64,000 bases of DNA from an uncultured Lachnospiraceae bacterium (GCA_910578795.1 CAJTSD010000010.1:1-64000), one strand, 5' to 3'; numbered from the stretch's first letter, positions 34,544 through 43,354 are shown. Translations and numbers: made by a program. The notes: a model not told the origin generated them from the letters alone.

Positions 34544-35602
34544 ATGCCACAAACAGTAGAAGAAATATTGTCAGCAGCAAAAAGAGCAGGTGCTTCCGAT
34601 GTACATATCACCGTGGGGATTCCTCCGAAAATGAGGGTGAATGGCAAACTGATTATGATGGAGGGCGAACGGCTTATGCCTGCGGATACGATGGTGATTG
34701 CGGAGTCCGTGATGAATGACGTGCAGAAGGCGCGTTTTGAGGAAAAGGGAGAGGTCGATATGTCCTTTGCGATTGCGGGTGAGGGACGTTATCGCGTGAA
34801 CGTTTATAAGCAGAGAGGCTCGGCTGCTATGGCATTTCGTTTGGTGGACACGGTCGTTCCGTCACCGGAAACGCTTGGTGTTCCGAATTCTGTCATTGAT
34901 TTGTACAATAGAAAAAGGGGGCTGATTCTTGTCACAGGACCTACTGGAAGCGGCAAATCGACGACGCTTGCGGCAATTATTGATAAAATCAACAACAATA
35001 GAGAAGCACATGTTATTACGCTGGAGGATCCGATTGAGTACCTGCATCAGCATAAATCGTCCATTGTAAACCAGCGGGAGATTGGATTGGATTCCATGTC
35101 TTATGCAAATGCGCTTAGGGCGGCGCTCCGGGAGGATCCGGATGTTATTCTTGTGGGTGAGATGCGTGATTTTGAAACCATCAGTGTAGCGATTACGGCA
35201 GCTGAAACAGGGCATTTAGTCTTATCAACACTGCATACGATTGGTGCGGCAAGCACGGTAGACCGTGTGATTGACGTGTTTCCGCCGCATCAGCAGCAGC
35301 AAATCCGTGTACAGCTTGCAAATGTGCTTGAGGCGGTTATTTCACAGCAGCTTGTGCCAATGATAGATGGAAAAGGACGTGTGGCGGCATTTGAAGTGCT
35401 TCATACCAATTCGGCGGTCAGAAATTTGATTCGTGAGGGAAAGACACATCAAATAACGAGCGTTATGCAAACAAACAGGAAAATGGGTATGATAACGATG
35501 GATGATGCGCTTGTGCAGCTCTTTCAGCAATATAAAATTGACAAGGAGATGGCAATCCAATTTGCACAGGATCCTGAGAATATTAAGAATAAGCTGTTTT
35601 AA
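34544..35602 (+). CDS. pilT: PilT-type twitching motility ATPase
   Basis: A hexameric AAA-like ATPase of 352 residues that disassembles type IV pili. It has an N-terminal PAS-like domain (GASDVHITVGIPPKMRVNG), Walker A GPTGSGKSTT, the Asp box ITLEDPIEYLH, Walker B ILVGEMRD, and the His box TAAETGHLVLSTLHT. Its length matches PilT rather than PilB. No other pilus gene is in the window, so it is an orphan locus here. The start follows AAGGAA. Confidence 0.9.
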   Translation: MPQTVEEILSAAKRAGASDVHITVGIPPKMRVNGKLIMMEGERLMPADTMVIAESVMNDVQKARFEEKGEVDMSFAIAGEGRYRVNVYKQRGSAAMAFRLVDTVVPSPETLGVPNSVIDLYNRKRGLILVTGPTGSGKSTTLAAIIDKINNNREAHVITLEDPIEYLHQHKSSIVNQREIGLDSMSYANALRAALREDPDVILVGEMRDFETISVAITAAETGHLVLSTLHTIGAASTVDRVIDVFPPHQQQQIRVQLANVLEAVISQQLVPMIDGKGRVAAFEVLHTNSAVRNLIREGKTHQITSVMQTNRKMGMITMDDALVQLFQQYKIDKEMAIQFAQDPENIKNKLF

Positions 35603-35648
35603 GTCGGGGTAAACTGTAGTTGTCGAAAACGGAAAGGAAGAATGATTG

Positions 35649-36233
35649 ATGAGACCAAATCCAAAGCCACAGGAAATATACAGGCATTTTAAGGGGAACG
35701 TGTATCAGATTATTACGATTGCGCGTCACTCAGAAACAAAAATAAAGATGGTGGTGTATCAGCAGCTTTATGCGCCGTATGAGGTATATGTCCGACCGCT
35801 TGACATGTTTATGAGCAAGATTGACACGAAAAAATATCCGAATGAAAAACAAATTTTCCGCTTTGAAAGGATTGACATCAGAGGTGAGGATAAGGTCGAA
35901 ACGCCTAAGGAAAGCTCTGCCGAAACATTAAACCGGATTTTAAGCCGGGGAAAAAAGGAAAATGAAATTGCGCAGGACGTTTCGAAAGCCGACACAAAAG
36001 AGGAAGAGTTTGCGCTTGATCCAGGGCTTGTAGAATTTCTTGATGCAGACAGCTACGAGAAAAAGCTTCAGATATTGAGTTCTCTTCACAATAGAATAAC
36101 AGATGCTATGATAGATACAATGGCGGTAAGCCTTGATACAGAGGTAAAAGAGGGAGATATTGAAACCCGATATGCGGAAATCAGGAACTGCCTGCTTACA
36201 ATGGAACGGTTTGAGTGCAATCGATTGCGCTAA
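35649..36233 (+). CDS. DUF1653 domain-containing protein
   Basis: The 194-residue protein starts with the compact DUF1653 domain: YRHFKGNVYQIITIARHSET, YQQLYAPYEVYVRPLDMF and IFRFERID, residues about 7-82. A polar linker (ESSAETLNRILSRGKKENE) leads to a helical C-terminal part with LVEFLDADSYEKKLQILSSL. DUF1653 often appears beside hydrolases, but its role is unknown. A glycosyltransferase gene follows 12 bases later and may be co-transcribed. Confidence 0.75.
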   Translation: MRPNPKPQEIYRHFKGNVYQIITIARHSETKIKMVVYQQLYAPYEVYVRPLDMFMSKIDTKKYPNEKQIFRFERIDIRGEDKVETPKESSAETLNRILSRGKKENEIAQDVSKADTKEEEFALDPGLVEFLDADSYEKKLQILSSLHNRITDAMIDTMAVSLDTEVKEGDIETRYAEIRNCLLTMERFECNRLR

Positions 36234-36245
36234 AAGGAGATAAAA

Positions 36246-37271
36246 ATGAAATTATTATCAATAGCAGTGCCATGCTACAATTCGTCGGCGTATATGAGAA
36301 GATGTATTGATTCTCTTCTGCCCGGCGGCGAAGATGTGGAGATTATTATTGTAAATGACGGATCGACGGATAATACGGCGGATATTGCAGAAGAATACAG
36401 GGAACGCTTTCCAGGGATTGTAAAGGTTGTGAATAAAGAAAACGGGGGACACGGTTCGGCAGTGAACGCTGGTTTGGCGTATGCAAAAGGTCTGTATTTC
36501 AAAGTGGTTGACAGTGATGACTGGGTGAATCAGAGTGCATACATTAAAATTTTAGATACACTCAAGGGGCTTCTTTTGGATGCAAAGACTGTGGATTTGT
36601 TTATCAGCAATTACGTATACGAAAAAGAGGGGGAACGGCGCAAGAAGGTGATGAAGTATCACCACGCGCTATTGCAGGATCAGATTTTTACGTGGAAGGA
36701 CGTAAGGCACTTTCGGGTCGGACAGTATATTTTGATGCACTCGGTGATTTACCGGACAAGCCTTCTTCGGGAGTGTGGGTTAAAACTTCCGGAACATACA
36801 TTCTATGTGGACAATATTTTTGTTTTTAATCCATTACCTTATGTCAAGACGATGTATTATCTTGATGTGAATTTCTACCGTTATTTTATTGGCAGGGAGG
36901 ATCAGTCAGTAAATGAGCAGGTTATGATTGGACGGATTGACCAGCAGATTAAGGTAAATAAACTGTTGGTGGATTATTATGTAAGCGAAAAACAGCGCAT
37001 TATTGTAAATGGCAAGCTGCGGCGTTATATGCTGAACTATCTTGATATCATAACAACGGTTTCTTCCGTGCTGTTAATCCGCTCGGAGCAGGAAGAAAAC
37101 TTGGAAAAAAAGAAAGAGCTGTGGAATTATATCAAGGAAAAAGACCGATGGATATGGAGGCATCTGCGTTTTGGAATATTGGGGAGCGCGATGCATCTGC
37201 CCGGAAAGCTTGGCAGGAAAATTACGGTGGACGGCTATAAAATATGTCAGAGAATTTTCCACTTTAATTAA
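36246..37271 (+). CDS. Family 2 glycosyltransferase
   Basis: A 341-residue GT-A fold enzyme. It has SIAVPCYNSSAYMRRCIDSL, the NDGSTDNT nucleotide site, ENGGHGSAVNAGLAYAKG, and the metal-binding DSDDWV (DXD). The C-terminal 150 residues are helical with no membrane domain, so it acts on the cytoplasmic face. The acceptor and sugar are unknown. AAAAGGAG precedes the start. Confidence 0.88.
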   Translation: MKLLSIAVPCYNSSAYMRRCIDSLLPGGEDVEIIIVNDGSTDNTADIAEEYRERFPGIVKVVNKENGGHGSAVNAGLAYAKGLYFKVVDSDDWVNQSAYIKILDTLKGLLLDAKTVDLFISNYVYEKEGERRKKVMKYHHALLQDQIFTWKDVRHFRVGQYILMHSVIYRTSLLRECGLKLPEHTFYVDNIFVFNPLPYVKTMYYLDVNFYRYFIGREDQSVNEQVMIGRIDQQIKVNKLLVDYYVSEKQRIIVNGKLRRYMLNYLDIITTVSSVLLIRSEQEENLEKKKELWNYIKEKDRWIWRHLRFGILGSAMHLPGKLGRKITVDGYKICQRIFHFN

Positions 37272-37345
37272 CACAAGCCTTGTAAAGGAAGCAGAAAACA
37301 GGTATACTTAAGAAATATTACAAAATATTATGGAGGAAGAAATTC

Positions 37346-38584
37346 ATGTATTCACTTGACGAAATCAGAAATGTAGATCCACAGATAGCAGACGCTATTG
37401 TTGCGGAACAGGAAAGACAGAACAGTCATATTGAGCTGATCGCATCAGAGAACTGGGTAAGCAAGGCTGTGATGGCTGCAATGGGGAGCCCGCTGACCAA
37501 TAAATATGCAGAAGGATATCCTGCAAAACGCTACTATGGCGGATGTGATTGTGTTGATGTGGTGGAAAACCTCGCGATTGAGCGTGCAAAACAGTTGTTT
37601 GGATGCGATTATGCCAATGTGCAGCCCCATTCCGGCGCACAGGCAAATATGGCTGTCCAGTTCGCGGTGCTTGAGCCGGGCGACACAATTATGGGGATGA
37701 ATCTTGACCATGGCGGACATCTTACACATGGTTCACCGGTCAATATGTCGGGAAAATATTTCCATGTAGTGCCTTATGGCGTGAATGACGACGGATTCCT
37801 TGATTATGATAAAATGAGAGCGCTTGCATTGGAGCATAAGCCCAAAATGATTATTGCGGGTGCAAGTGCATATGCAAGAACCATTGACTTTAAAAAGTTT
37901 AGGGAAGTCTGTGACGAAGTGGGCGCTGTGTTAATGGTGGATATGGCGCATATTGCAGGCTTGGTTGCTGCCGGACTTCATCCGAGCCCGATGCCGTACG
38001 CGGATGTCGTGACAACAACGACACACAAGACCCTCAGGGGACCGAGAGGCGGATTGATTTTGGCAAATCAGGAAGCGGCGGAGAAGTTTAACTTCAATAA
38101 GGCGATTTTCCCAGGGATTCAGGGAGGACCTTTGATGCATGTAATCGCAGCAAAGGCGGTATGTTTCCAGGAGGCGCTCACGGATGACTTTAAAGTGTAC
38201 CAGCAGCAGATTATTAAAAACGCACAGGCGTTATGCAAGGGACTGATTGACCGTGATATTAAGATTGTATCCGGCGGTACGGATAATCACTTGATGCTCG
38301 TTGACCTTACTACATATGATCTTACAGGTAAGGCGGTCGAGAAGCTTATGGATGAGGCACACATCACATGTAACAAGAACACAATACCAAATGATCCGAA
38401 GTCACCGTTTGTCACAAGCGGCATCCGGTTGGGGACACCTGCGGTTACAAGCCGTGGCATGAAGGAAGAGGATATGGACAAGATTGCGGAAGCAATTGCC
38501 GTTGTGATAAAGGGACAGGAGAGTGCAGTGCCGCAGGCGCGTGCAATCGTGCAGTCACTTACGGATAAATATCCGTTAATATAA
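37346..38584 (+). CDS. glyA: Serine hydroxymethyltransferase
   Basis: The 412-residue PLP enzyme interconverts serine and glycine with tetrahydrofolate. IELIASENWVS, GYPAKRYYGGCDCVD, the PLP lysine in TTTTHKTLRGPRGG, and the C-terminal SGIRLGTPAVTSRGM are all present. TGGAGGAAG precedes the ATG. It appears complete and monocistronic. Confidence 0.96.
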   Translation: MYSLDEIRNVDPQIADAIVAEQERQNSHIELIASENWVSKAVMAAMGSPLTNKYAEGYPAKRYYGGCDCVDVVENLAIERAKQLFGCDYANVQPHSGAQANMAVQFAVLEPGDTIMGMNLDHGGHLTHGSPVNMSGKYFHVVPYGVNDDGFLDYDKMRALALEHKPKMIIAGASAYARTIDFKKFREVCDEVGAVLMVDMAHIAGLVAAGLHPSPMPYADVVTTTTHKTLRGPRGGLILANQEAAEKFNFNKAIFPGIQGGPLMHVIAAKAVCFQEALTDDFKVYQQQIIKNAQALCKGLIDRDIKIVSGGTDNHLMLVDLTTYDLTGKAVEKLMDEAHITCNKNTIPNDPKSPFVTSGIRLGTPAVTSRGMKEEDMDKIAEAIAVVIKGQESAVPQARAIVQSLTDKYPLI

Positions 38585-38637
38585 CATTGCGAAAACAGCA
38601 GCATATATTTATTAGTTATAAGCGAAGCTTTTTGCAA

Positions 38638-38659
38638 GTCGGGTGCTTCGGCACTCGAC
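38638..38659 (+). other. UUCG-type hairpin
   Basis: GTCGGGTGC-TTCG-GCACTCGAC forms a stem with a stable TTCG tetraloop between glyA and the next gene. It lacks a T run, so it may be an mRNA stabiliser or a weak terminator. Confidence 0.5.
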
Positions 38660-38674
38660 ATATTAAGGGGAGCT

Positions 38675-39958
38675 ATGAGAGACGAACATATTAAGAGGGA
38701 GAAGCGCAGGCGAAGACGTATCAGGAACCAGTTTTTTGCATATATGGCGCTTGTGATGTTTGCGGTTGCGGTGCTTGCCGGGATTTATTTTGGTGCAGGC
38801 GGCATCGTCAGATATATTAAGAATTATAATCATCATGTCAGTGAGGTCATTGCGGAAGCAGAGTCAAGCGCTGCGGCGGAACTTGAGAGCACCGTGCCGC
38901 AGGAGCAAAGGGAACCAGTCACGGCGCCCGAGGAGAAAGAATATTCGTCGCAGCTGTCTGAGGATCCTTTGGGAGAGCTTGTAGATACGCTATTGCAGGA
39001 TATGACCATAGAGGAAATGGCTGCAGGTTTGTTTATGGTGACGCCGGAAGCACTGACCGGCGTGCAGACCGTGGTGCAGGCTGGGGATGGCACAAAGAAT
39101 GCGATTGCCGAAAAGCCTGTGGGGGGAATTATCTATTCTGCCAAAAATTTCAAATCCAAAGAACAGTTTCAGGAGATGCTGGAGAATACAAAAAATTTTT
39201 CTAAATATCCGCTTTTTATGGCAGTAACGGCTGAATGCGGGGAGGATTCCTCCTTTGGGATAGCGGACACCAAAAGTGCGTCGGAAATTACGGATTTGAA
39301 CAGCGCAGGCGAGGCATATACAGTAATCGGGGAAACGCTTGCTTCTTACGGCATTAACATGAATTTGGCGCCCGTGTCGGAAATTGTGGCTTCGGACGGC
39401 GACAGCAGCCTTCAGGGGCGGACATTTGGCTCGGATGCTGCTGCTGCGGCGCCGCTGGTCAATGCATCGGTACAAGCGATGCAGGACAAAGGTGTGAGTG
39501 CGGTGCTGCAAAAATTTCCGGGGACAGGTACGGGGTTAAAGACTTTGGAAGAACTGAAAAACAGTGAGTTTTTGGTTTATGATGCAGCGATAAAATGCGG
39601 TACGGATTGTGTTATGGTTTCGAATATTAGTTCGAAAGAGGTAACAGCAAATGATATTCCGGATTCTCTTTCGGCAACAATCATAACGGAATTGCTCAGG
39701 GGAGATTTGGGGTTTGACGGTGTTGTGATAACGGATGCACTCGATGCTGCTGTGATTACGGAAAATTATACGCCTGCCGAGGCAGCAGTTGCGGCAATTG
39801 AGGCAGGTGCAGATGTTTTGTACCGACCGGCAGATTTTGATGAGGCATATGAGGGGGTTCTTCAGGCGGTAACAGACGGAAAGATTACGAAAGAGCGTAT
39901 TCGTGAATCTCTAGTGCGCATTTATCGTGTGAAATACAAAGATAAGGTTTTGGATTAA
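38675..39958 (+). CDS. Membrane-anchored GH3-like protein, probably degenerate
   Basis: The 427 residues comprise a basic N-terminus (KREKRRRRRIRNQFF), a signal-anchor helix, a Glu/Pro-rich linker, then a glycoside hydrolase 3 (NagZ-like) barrel from about residue 105. GGIIYSAKNF, NMNLAPVSEI and GFDGVVITDALDAA match the fold and keep the nucleophile-position Asp. The usual KHFPGHG...DSH acid/base segment instead reads QKFPGTGTGLKTLEELKNSE. Catalysis as a beta-N-acetylhexosaminidase is therefore doubtful, and a binding role is possible. Confidence 0.75.
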   Translation: MRDEHIKREKRRRRRIRNQFFAYMALVMFAVAVLAGIYFGAGGIVRYIKNYNHHVSEVIAEAESSAAAELESTVPQEQREPVTAPEEKEYSSQLSEDPLGELVDTLLQDMTIEEMAAGLFMVTPEALTGVQTVVQAGDGTKNAIAEKPVGGIIYSAKNFKSKEQFQEMLENTKNFSKYPLFMAVTAECGEDSSFGIADTKSASEITDLNSAGEAYTVIGETLASYGINMNLAPVSEIVASDGDSSLQGRTFGSDAAAAAPLVNASVQAMQDKGVSAVLQKFPGTGTGLKTLEELKNSEFLVYDAAIKCGTDCVMVSNISSKEVTANDIPDSLSATIITELLRGDLGFDGVVITDALDAAVITENYTPAEAAVAAIEAGADVLYRPADFDEAYEGVLQAVTDGKITKERIRESLVRIYRVKYKDKVLD

Positions 39959-39973
39959 AATAGTAAAAAAGAG

Positions 39974-40002
39974 TTGACAAATATAAAAAGTTGTAGTAAA
40001 CT
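39974..40002 (+). promoter_or_regulatory. tRNA-Gly promoter
   Basis: TTGACA (39974-39979), 17 bp, TAAACT (39997-40002), about 50 bases before the tRNA. Confidence 0.65.
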
Positions 40003-40053
40003 ATATTTTGTTCGTGAGAATATTCTGATAAATTGATAGAACAGAATAGGAAT

Positions 40054-40126
40054 GCGATAGTGGCGTAGTTGGTAACGCGCGACCTTGCCAAGGTCGAGAC
40101 CGCGGGTTCGAGCCCCGTCTATCGCT
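40054..40126 (+). tRNA. tRNA-Gly (anticodon GCC)
   Basis: The acceptor strands GCGATAG and CTATCGC pair. The anticodon arm CGACC-TTGCCAA-GGTCG presents GCC, and the T arm CGGGG-type stem with GGTTCGAGC is intact. Discriminator T, CCA not encoded. A phage integrase gene on the opposite strand begins its 3' end 20 bases beyond, so the tRNA 3' end is the likely attachment site and was kept intact by the insertion. Confidence 0.95.
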
Positions 40127-40130
40127 CTAT

Positions 40131-40158
40131 AAAAGCCTAGAGTTTCTAGGCTTTTTCT
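40131..40158 (+). terminator. Terminator after tRNA-Gly
   Basis: AAAAGCCTAG pairs with CTAGGCTTTT around AGTTT, followed by TCTTTT. It overlaps the 3' end of the integrase gene on the other strand. Confidence 0.8.
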
Positions 40159-41192
40159 TTTATATGTTGCATTTCATGTTGCATATCTTCAAAATGTGTC
40201 AGTGTCATGTTGGTATATTTTTCCTCATAATCCTTAATTGTGCCTCGATATATTGCTTTTAGTGTCTTATCCGAAGACCAGCCACCGCGCTGCATGATAT
40301 ACTGGTCAGGAACGCCGATTGCATGCATAATGGACGCCGCATAGTGGCGCAGGTCATGGAAGCGGAACGCAGGTACGTCAAGCCGTCGAAGCGCACGCAT
40401 GAACCTATGTGTGATTTGATCAGGATTGAGATTGACAATACGTCCTTCAGCAGGGCACTTGTCTATAACAAATTGCGGCATTTCTATTGTACGTGTGCTT
40501 GATACGGTTTTGGTGGTTTTGATTACCCAGTCATCAGAGCCACTGTCCACCATAGCACGTCGCACTGTAATTGTATTTCCGTCAATATCCCCGGTTTCCA
40601 GCCCGCAGACTTCGGAGCGCCGCAATGTACCAAACGCTGCAAGATAAACTGCAAGCTCCATATCCGGATCATTCTCGCTGAAATATTCTATTAAAGTTTT
40701 AATATCGCTGTCAGAGGGGACATATAACTTATGCGGTATGCTTTGGGGCAGTGTAATCCGCAGGCGTATATCCGGTGCAAAAGTGTCCAGCACTGCCCTG
40801 ATCAGCCCGTAAGCGTTTTTGACAGTTTTAGGGCTGTGATCTTTTGCGAATCCGTTTACCCAGCGTTGGATATCATCATTGGTTATCTCACTTAGCCGGA
40901 TATCTTTAATATCAGTATAATTATAGTTTTGCGCCCTTCGGTATTCGCGGATAGTGGACGGTGAGAGTACGTTGTTCTTCAAATCACAGTAATTTCCGAT
41001 AGCAGTATACAGAGTATATTCAGGAAGCGTTTTTTTCTTTTCTTCCTTTTCCATTATGTACTGCGTTGCTTTATATTCCGCTTCTTTTTTGGTTGGAGCC
41101 GTAAAAGATTTGTATTTCCTTTTTCCGTCCTCCATGTGGTCAAATATCAGGCAGCGGTACGCGCCTGATGGTAGTTTTTTAGCTGTTGCCAT
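40146..41192 (-). CDS. Phage integrase, tyrosine recombinase
   Basis: A 348-residue tyrosine recombinase. It has an N-terminal arm-binding domain (SGAYRCLIFDHMEDGKRKYK), a core-binding domain at about 65-150, and a catalytic domain with Arg in GTLRRSEVCGL, HDLRHYAAS (His-x2-Arg), the GGWSS segment, and Tyr in LKAIYRGT. It lies next to tRNA-Gly and reads toward it, the usual layout for integration into the tRNA 3' end. The start follows AAGGAGGAATGATAC. Confidence 0.95.
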   Translation of the reverse strand: MATAKKLPSGAYRCLIFDHMEDGKRKYKSFTAPTKKEAEYKATQYIMEKEEKKKTLPEYTLYTAIGNYCDLKNNVLSPSTIREYRRAQNYNYTDIKDIRLSEITNDDIQRWVNGFAKDHSPKTVKNAYGLIRAVLDTFAPDIRLRITLPQSIPHKLYVPSDSDIKTLIEYFSENDPDMELAVYLAAFGTLRRSEVCGLETGDIDGNTITVRRAMVDSGSDDWVIKTTKTVSSTRTIEMPQFVIDKCPAEGRIVNLNPDQITHRFMRALRRLDVPAFRFHDLRHYAASIMHAIGVPDQYIMQRGGWSSDKTLKAIYRGTIKDYEEKYTNMTLTHFEDMQHEMQHIKEKA

Positions 41193-41584
41193 TGTATCAT
41201 TCCTCCTTAGAATATATTCAAACCGTTACAATTTGCAAACGGTTGATTTTTAGGTATAAAAATAACAGCCAGCGCATTTAACGCTTGCAGGCTGCCCCCA
41301 AAAATGATACAATATTATTGCATATGAAAGTATCTCATTTTGGGATTCTTATGAAAATTGCTCGGTGTTTTCGCATCGGGCAATTTTTATTTAATTGCGA
41401 TGTCGCAACATATTTTTAGATTGTCCATGCAGACCTCTTATGTTTGAATGATAACGCACGATTGCTGATGCGTCAATGATATTTTATCAAATGCAAGGAT
41501 ATAAAATCTACCCTTGTTTTTTCATATCTTCAATATTTTTAGAGAATTAATTGCATTTTCAGTGATTTCCATTGCGCAAATCCC
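41193..41584. other. Intergenic region between integrase and small toxin-like gene
   Basis: These 390 bases hold no gene I can support. There is an imperfect hairpin near 41269-41296 (AGCC-GCG...CGC-GGCT) and a terminator-like hairpin at 41353-41391. Phage integrase promoters and excision sites often lie in such a stretch, but none could be defined. Confidence 0.5.
41353..41391 (+). terminator. Terminator-like hairpin
   Basis: GAAAATTGCTCG pairs with CGGGCAATTTTT and ends in a T-rich run on the plus strand. It may protect the integrase from antisense read-through. Confidence 0.6.
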
Positions 41585-41613
41585 TTGTAATAATATAATA
41601 GATTTGTTAGAAT
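41585..41613 (+). promoter_or_regulatory. Promoter of the toxin-like micropeptide
   Basis: TTGTAA (41585-41590), 17 bp, TAGAAT (41608-41613). Transcription from about 41620 would give a 190-nt mRNA ending at the 41774 hairpin. Confidence 0.55.
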
Positions 41614-41663
41614 AATCTCGTTGTCGCCTCCGATACTGGCAACAGGAAGGAGGTCTGCTTAAT

Positions 41664-41747
41664 ATGTCTGCAATATTTGATTTTTTGCTTTCTGTCGCGA
41701 GCAAAGTAGTCGCATACTTTGTTTGTAAGTGGCTGGATAGGAAGTAG
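41664..41747 (+). CDS. Candidate type I toxin, 27-residue hydrophobic peptide
   Basis: ATG 41664 sits behind AAGGAGG at ideal spacing. The peptide has one membrane-spanning stretch (IFDFLLSVASKVVAYFVCKW) and a charged end, LDRK. Small peptides with a hydrophobic helix and a CKWLDR-like tail recur in Clostridia. A leftward promoter at 41852-41880 would make an antisense RNA overlapping the 3' end of this transcript, the arrangement of txpA/ratA and bsrG/SR4. The coding region itself contains a hairpin with the loop GTCGC that is repeated in the terminator. Confidence 0.6.
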   Translation: MSAIFDFLLSVASKVVAYFVCKWLDRK

Positions 41748-41773
41748 CGGCAACATCTAAGCCACACACATGA

Positions 41774-41812
41774 AAATCCCCTAAGTAGTCGCAATACTTA
41801 GGGGATTTGTGT
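41774..41812 (+). terminator. Terminator with perfect 13-bp stem
   Basis: AAATCCCCTAAGT (41774-41786) pairs with ACTTAGGGGATTT (41796-41808). The loop AGTCGCAAT repeats a sequence inside the peptide gene (41705-41718). On the minus strand the stem is followed by TTTTC, so it may act in both directions. Confidence 0.85.
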
Positions 41813-41845
41813 TGTCTGCTCAATGTTTGCAATATTTTTATCGCT
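41813..41845 (-). ncRNA. Predicted antisense RNA, 5' part
   Basis: Transcription leftward from the promoter at 41852-41880 would start at about 41845 and run into the shared terminator stem and the toxin-like gene. Only the start can be estimated; the 3' end could be at the stem (about 75 nt) or beyond it. No leftward gene lies between this promoter and the integrase, so a noncoding role is the simplest reading. Confidence 0.4.
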
Positions 41846-41851
41846 AGCGAC

Positions 41852-41880
41852 ATTATAGCATATGCAGATAAATAGTTCAA
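41852..41880 (-). promoter_or_regulatory. Leftward sigma-A promoter, antisense to the micropeptide gene
   Basis: Read on the minus strand: TTGAAC (41880-41875), 17 bp, TATAAT (41857-41852). It points at the toxin-like gene. Confidence 0.65.
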
Positions 41881-41898
41881 TATGCTAAATACAACAAA

Positions 41899-42912
41899 TT
41901 AGTATCCTCTTAAAAATTTTGATATCCATGAAGACTTTCTTGTGTTTTTATTTAGAGAAAGCTCGGAAAGATACTTTTTATAATTTTTTATAATAATTTT
42001 TGTGTATGGAGAAGCGTCAAAGTAGGCAGATTTCATCATGTCATTAATTGCGGCTTCAAAGCTTTCTTTATCAAATATCACATTTTGCAAATTTATATTT
42101 TCATATACCTCATCTATCATATGAGGAGAATAACATTCAGAATGATTAACAATTTTTAGAATAGTATTCTGAATGAAAAGTGTTTCTGTTTCATGACTTA
42201 AAGTATTACATAAATAATCGCCTCCGCTTATAGCAATATGTTCTTTGTTTAAGTAAAAGGAATCCAATAAGTTGGTTGTAATACACAAGCTTATAAGGGC
42301 ATATTTAAGAGCATCCTCTCGCATTTCCAACTTTTCACAAATTGTCGAAAGAAAGCTAAAATCGCAAGAAGTGATGTTGTTTGGAATTAATCTACCAATG
42401 GTTCCATGTTTGATTTTATCTTGCATTACCAAATAAGCGGTTTCATAATATCTTTTTATGCCTTCGCCTGCTTTTCTGTATTTAAAATAATCTTCAAGAC
42501 TTATCATATATTTCCAGTTTCTGTGCAATTCCTCTAAATCAATATTATCATTATAACGCGCTAACCCTTTTTCAGATAGAAAATATCGGTTGTCTAAATT
42601 AAGTTGTAAGGTGATTTCGCGTTCGGTCATGACTGATAAAAGTCTTTCTATCAGTTCATCTTTCTTTCCAGTGACTTTCATTCCTTTTTGGGATAAAAAT
42701 TCTTTTAGTTCTGTTACTTTGTAAGATATAAGGACTTCCTTAATGGTTGGTTTTCTAAGATAATCATTTTTTAAAAGCCATTTATCAAGTTTACTTGGGT
42801 TGGTTATTTTGCATTCGTTCGTATAGGCTGTTATGTATCCGTTTCCTATTTCTGCACCTTTTAAATGGTGGCTGAGTAATAGCTCTATTGCATATTCTTC
42901 ATAAATATTCAT
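41899..42912 (-). CDS. SAP domain-containing prophage protein
   Basis: The 337-residue protein has a SAP motif at about 60-95 (ISYKVTELKEFLSQKGMKVT then GKKDELIERLL), a helix-extended-helix fold that binds DNA. The rest is helical, including YYETAYLVMQDKIK and the polar C-terminus. Its AT-rich codons differ from the early genes to the right. It lies between integrase and repressor, where accessory lysogenic genes are common, and is transcribed leftward. Its role is unknown; lysogenic conversion or defence is possible. Confidence 0.75.
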   Translation of the reverse strand: MNIYEEYAIELLLSHHLKGAEIGNGYITAYTNECKITNPSKLDKWLLKNDYLRKPTIKEVLISYKVTELKEFLSQKGMKVTGKKDELIERLLSVMTEREITLQLNLDNRYFLSEKGLARYNDNIDLEELHRNWKYMISLEDYFKYRKAGEGIKRYYETAYLVMQDKIKHGTIGRLIPNNITSCDFSFLSTICEKLEMREDALKYALISLCITTNLLDSFYLNKEHIAISGGDYLCNTLSHETETLFIQNTILKIVNHSECYSPHMIDEVYENINLQNVIFDKESFEAAINDMMKSAYFDASPYTKIIIKNYKKYLSELSLNKNTRKSSWISKFLRGY

Positions 42913-43240
42913 ACGTACTCCTTTTTTGATTTTTAAATGTCATGAATTATACCATTCAGTGAATGACTACTTTATGTATCGTAAAAAGCATAGCATATAT
43001 TTTAATAACCATACAAGATTTATTAAGAAAATTGTAAAATAATATTTATGAAAACCGCAGTATGCAGTAAACTATGAAAATATGACGGTTATATTTTTGT
43101 GATTGTCGCTGAAATTTATGTCGAAAACAAGATATGAAAAAACGAGGGTGGAATTTATACCTTGCAAGATGATAAAATGCTTACATAAAGAAAATTCATG
43201 TAAAGTTGATATTGCTAATTTAAAACAAAGGAGCGGTATT

Positions 43241-43354
43241 ATGAGAAATTGTAAAGAAAAGGTTATTGAACTTGTAAGGCAGATAGACGATGAAAGCTTT
43301 TTGAAAAAATTATACTATTTGATACTTGCAAACAAAAACAGGGTAGGGCGTTAG
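43241..43354 (+). CDS. Small prophage protein
   Basis: ATG 43241 follows AAAGGAGCGG. The 37 residues (MRNCKEKVIELVRQIDDESF, then LKKLYYLILANK) form two short helices and belong to a small protein type common beside repressors in Lachnospiraceae prophages. An in-frame upstream ATG at 43103 exists but has no ribosome site. Its stop overlaps the convergent repressor gene by four bases. Function unknown. Confidence 0.6.
   Translation: MRNCKEKVIELVRQIDDESFLKKLYYLILANKNRVGR

Noticed and set aside
34544..35602. A type IV pilus cluster around pilT
   Set aside because: No pilin, PilB, PilC or prepilin peptidase gene lies near it. The neighbours are unrelated housekeeping genes.
41659..41880. A 73-codon leftward frame opposite the toxin-like gene
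   Set aside because: It starts inside the region upstream of the antisense promoter's own start, lacks a ribosome site and runs through the perfect terminator stem. A noncoding antisense RNA explains the promoter better.
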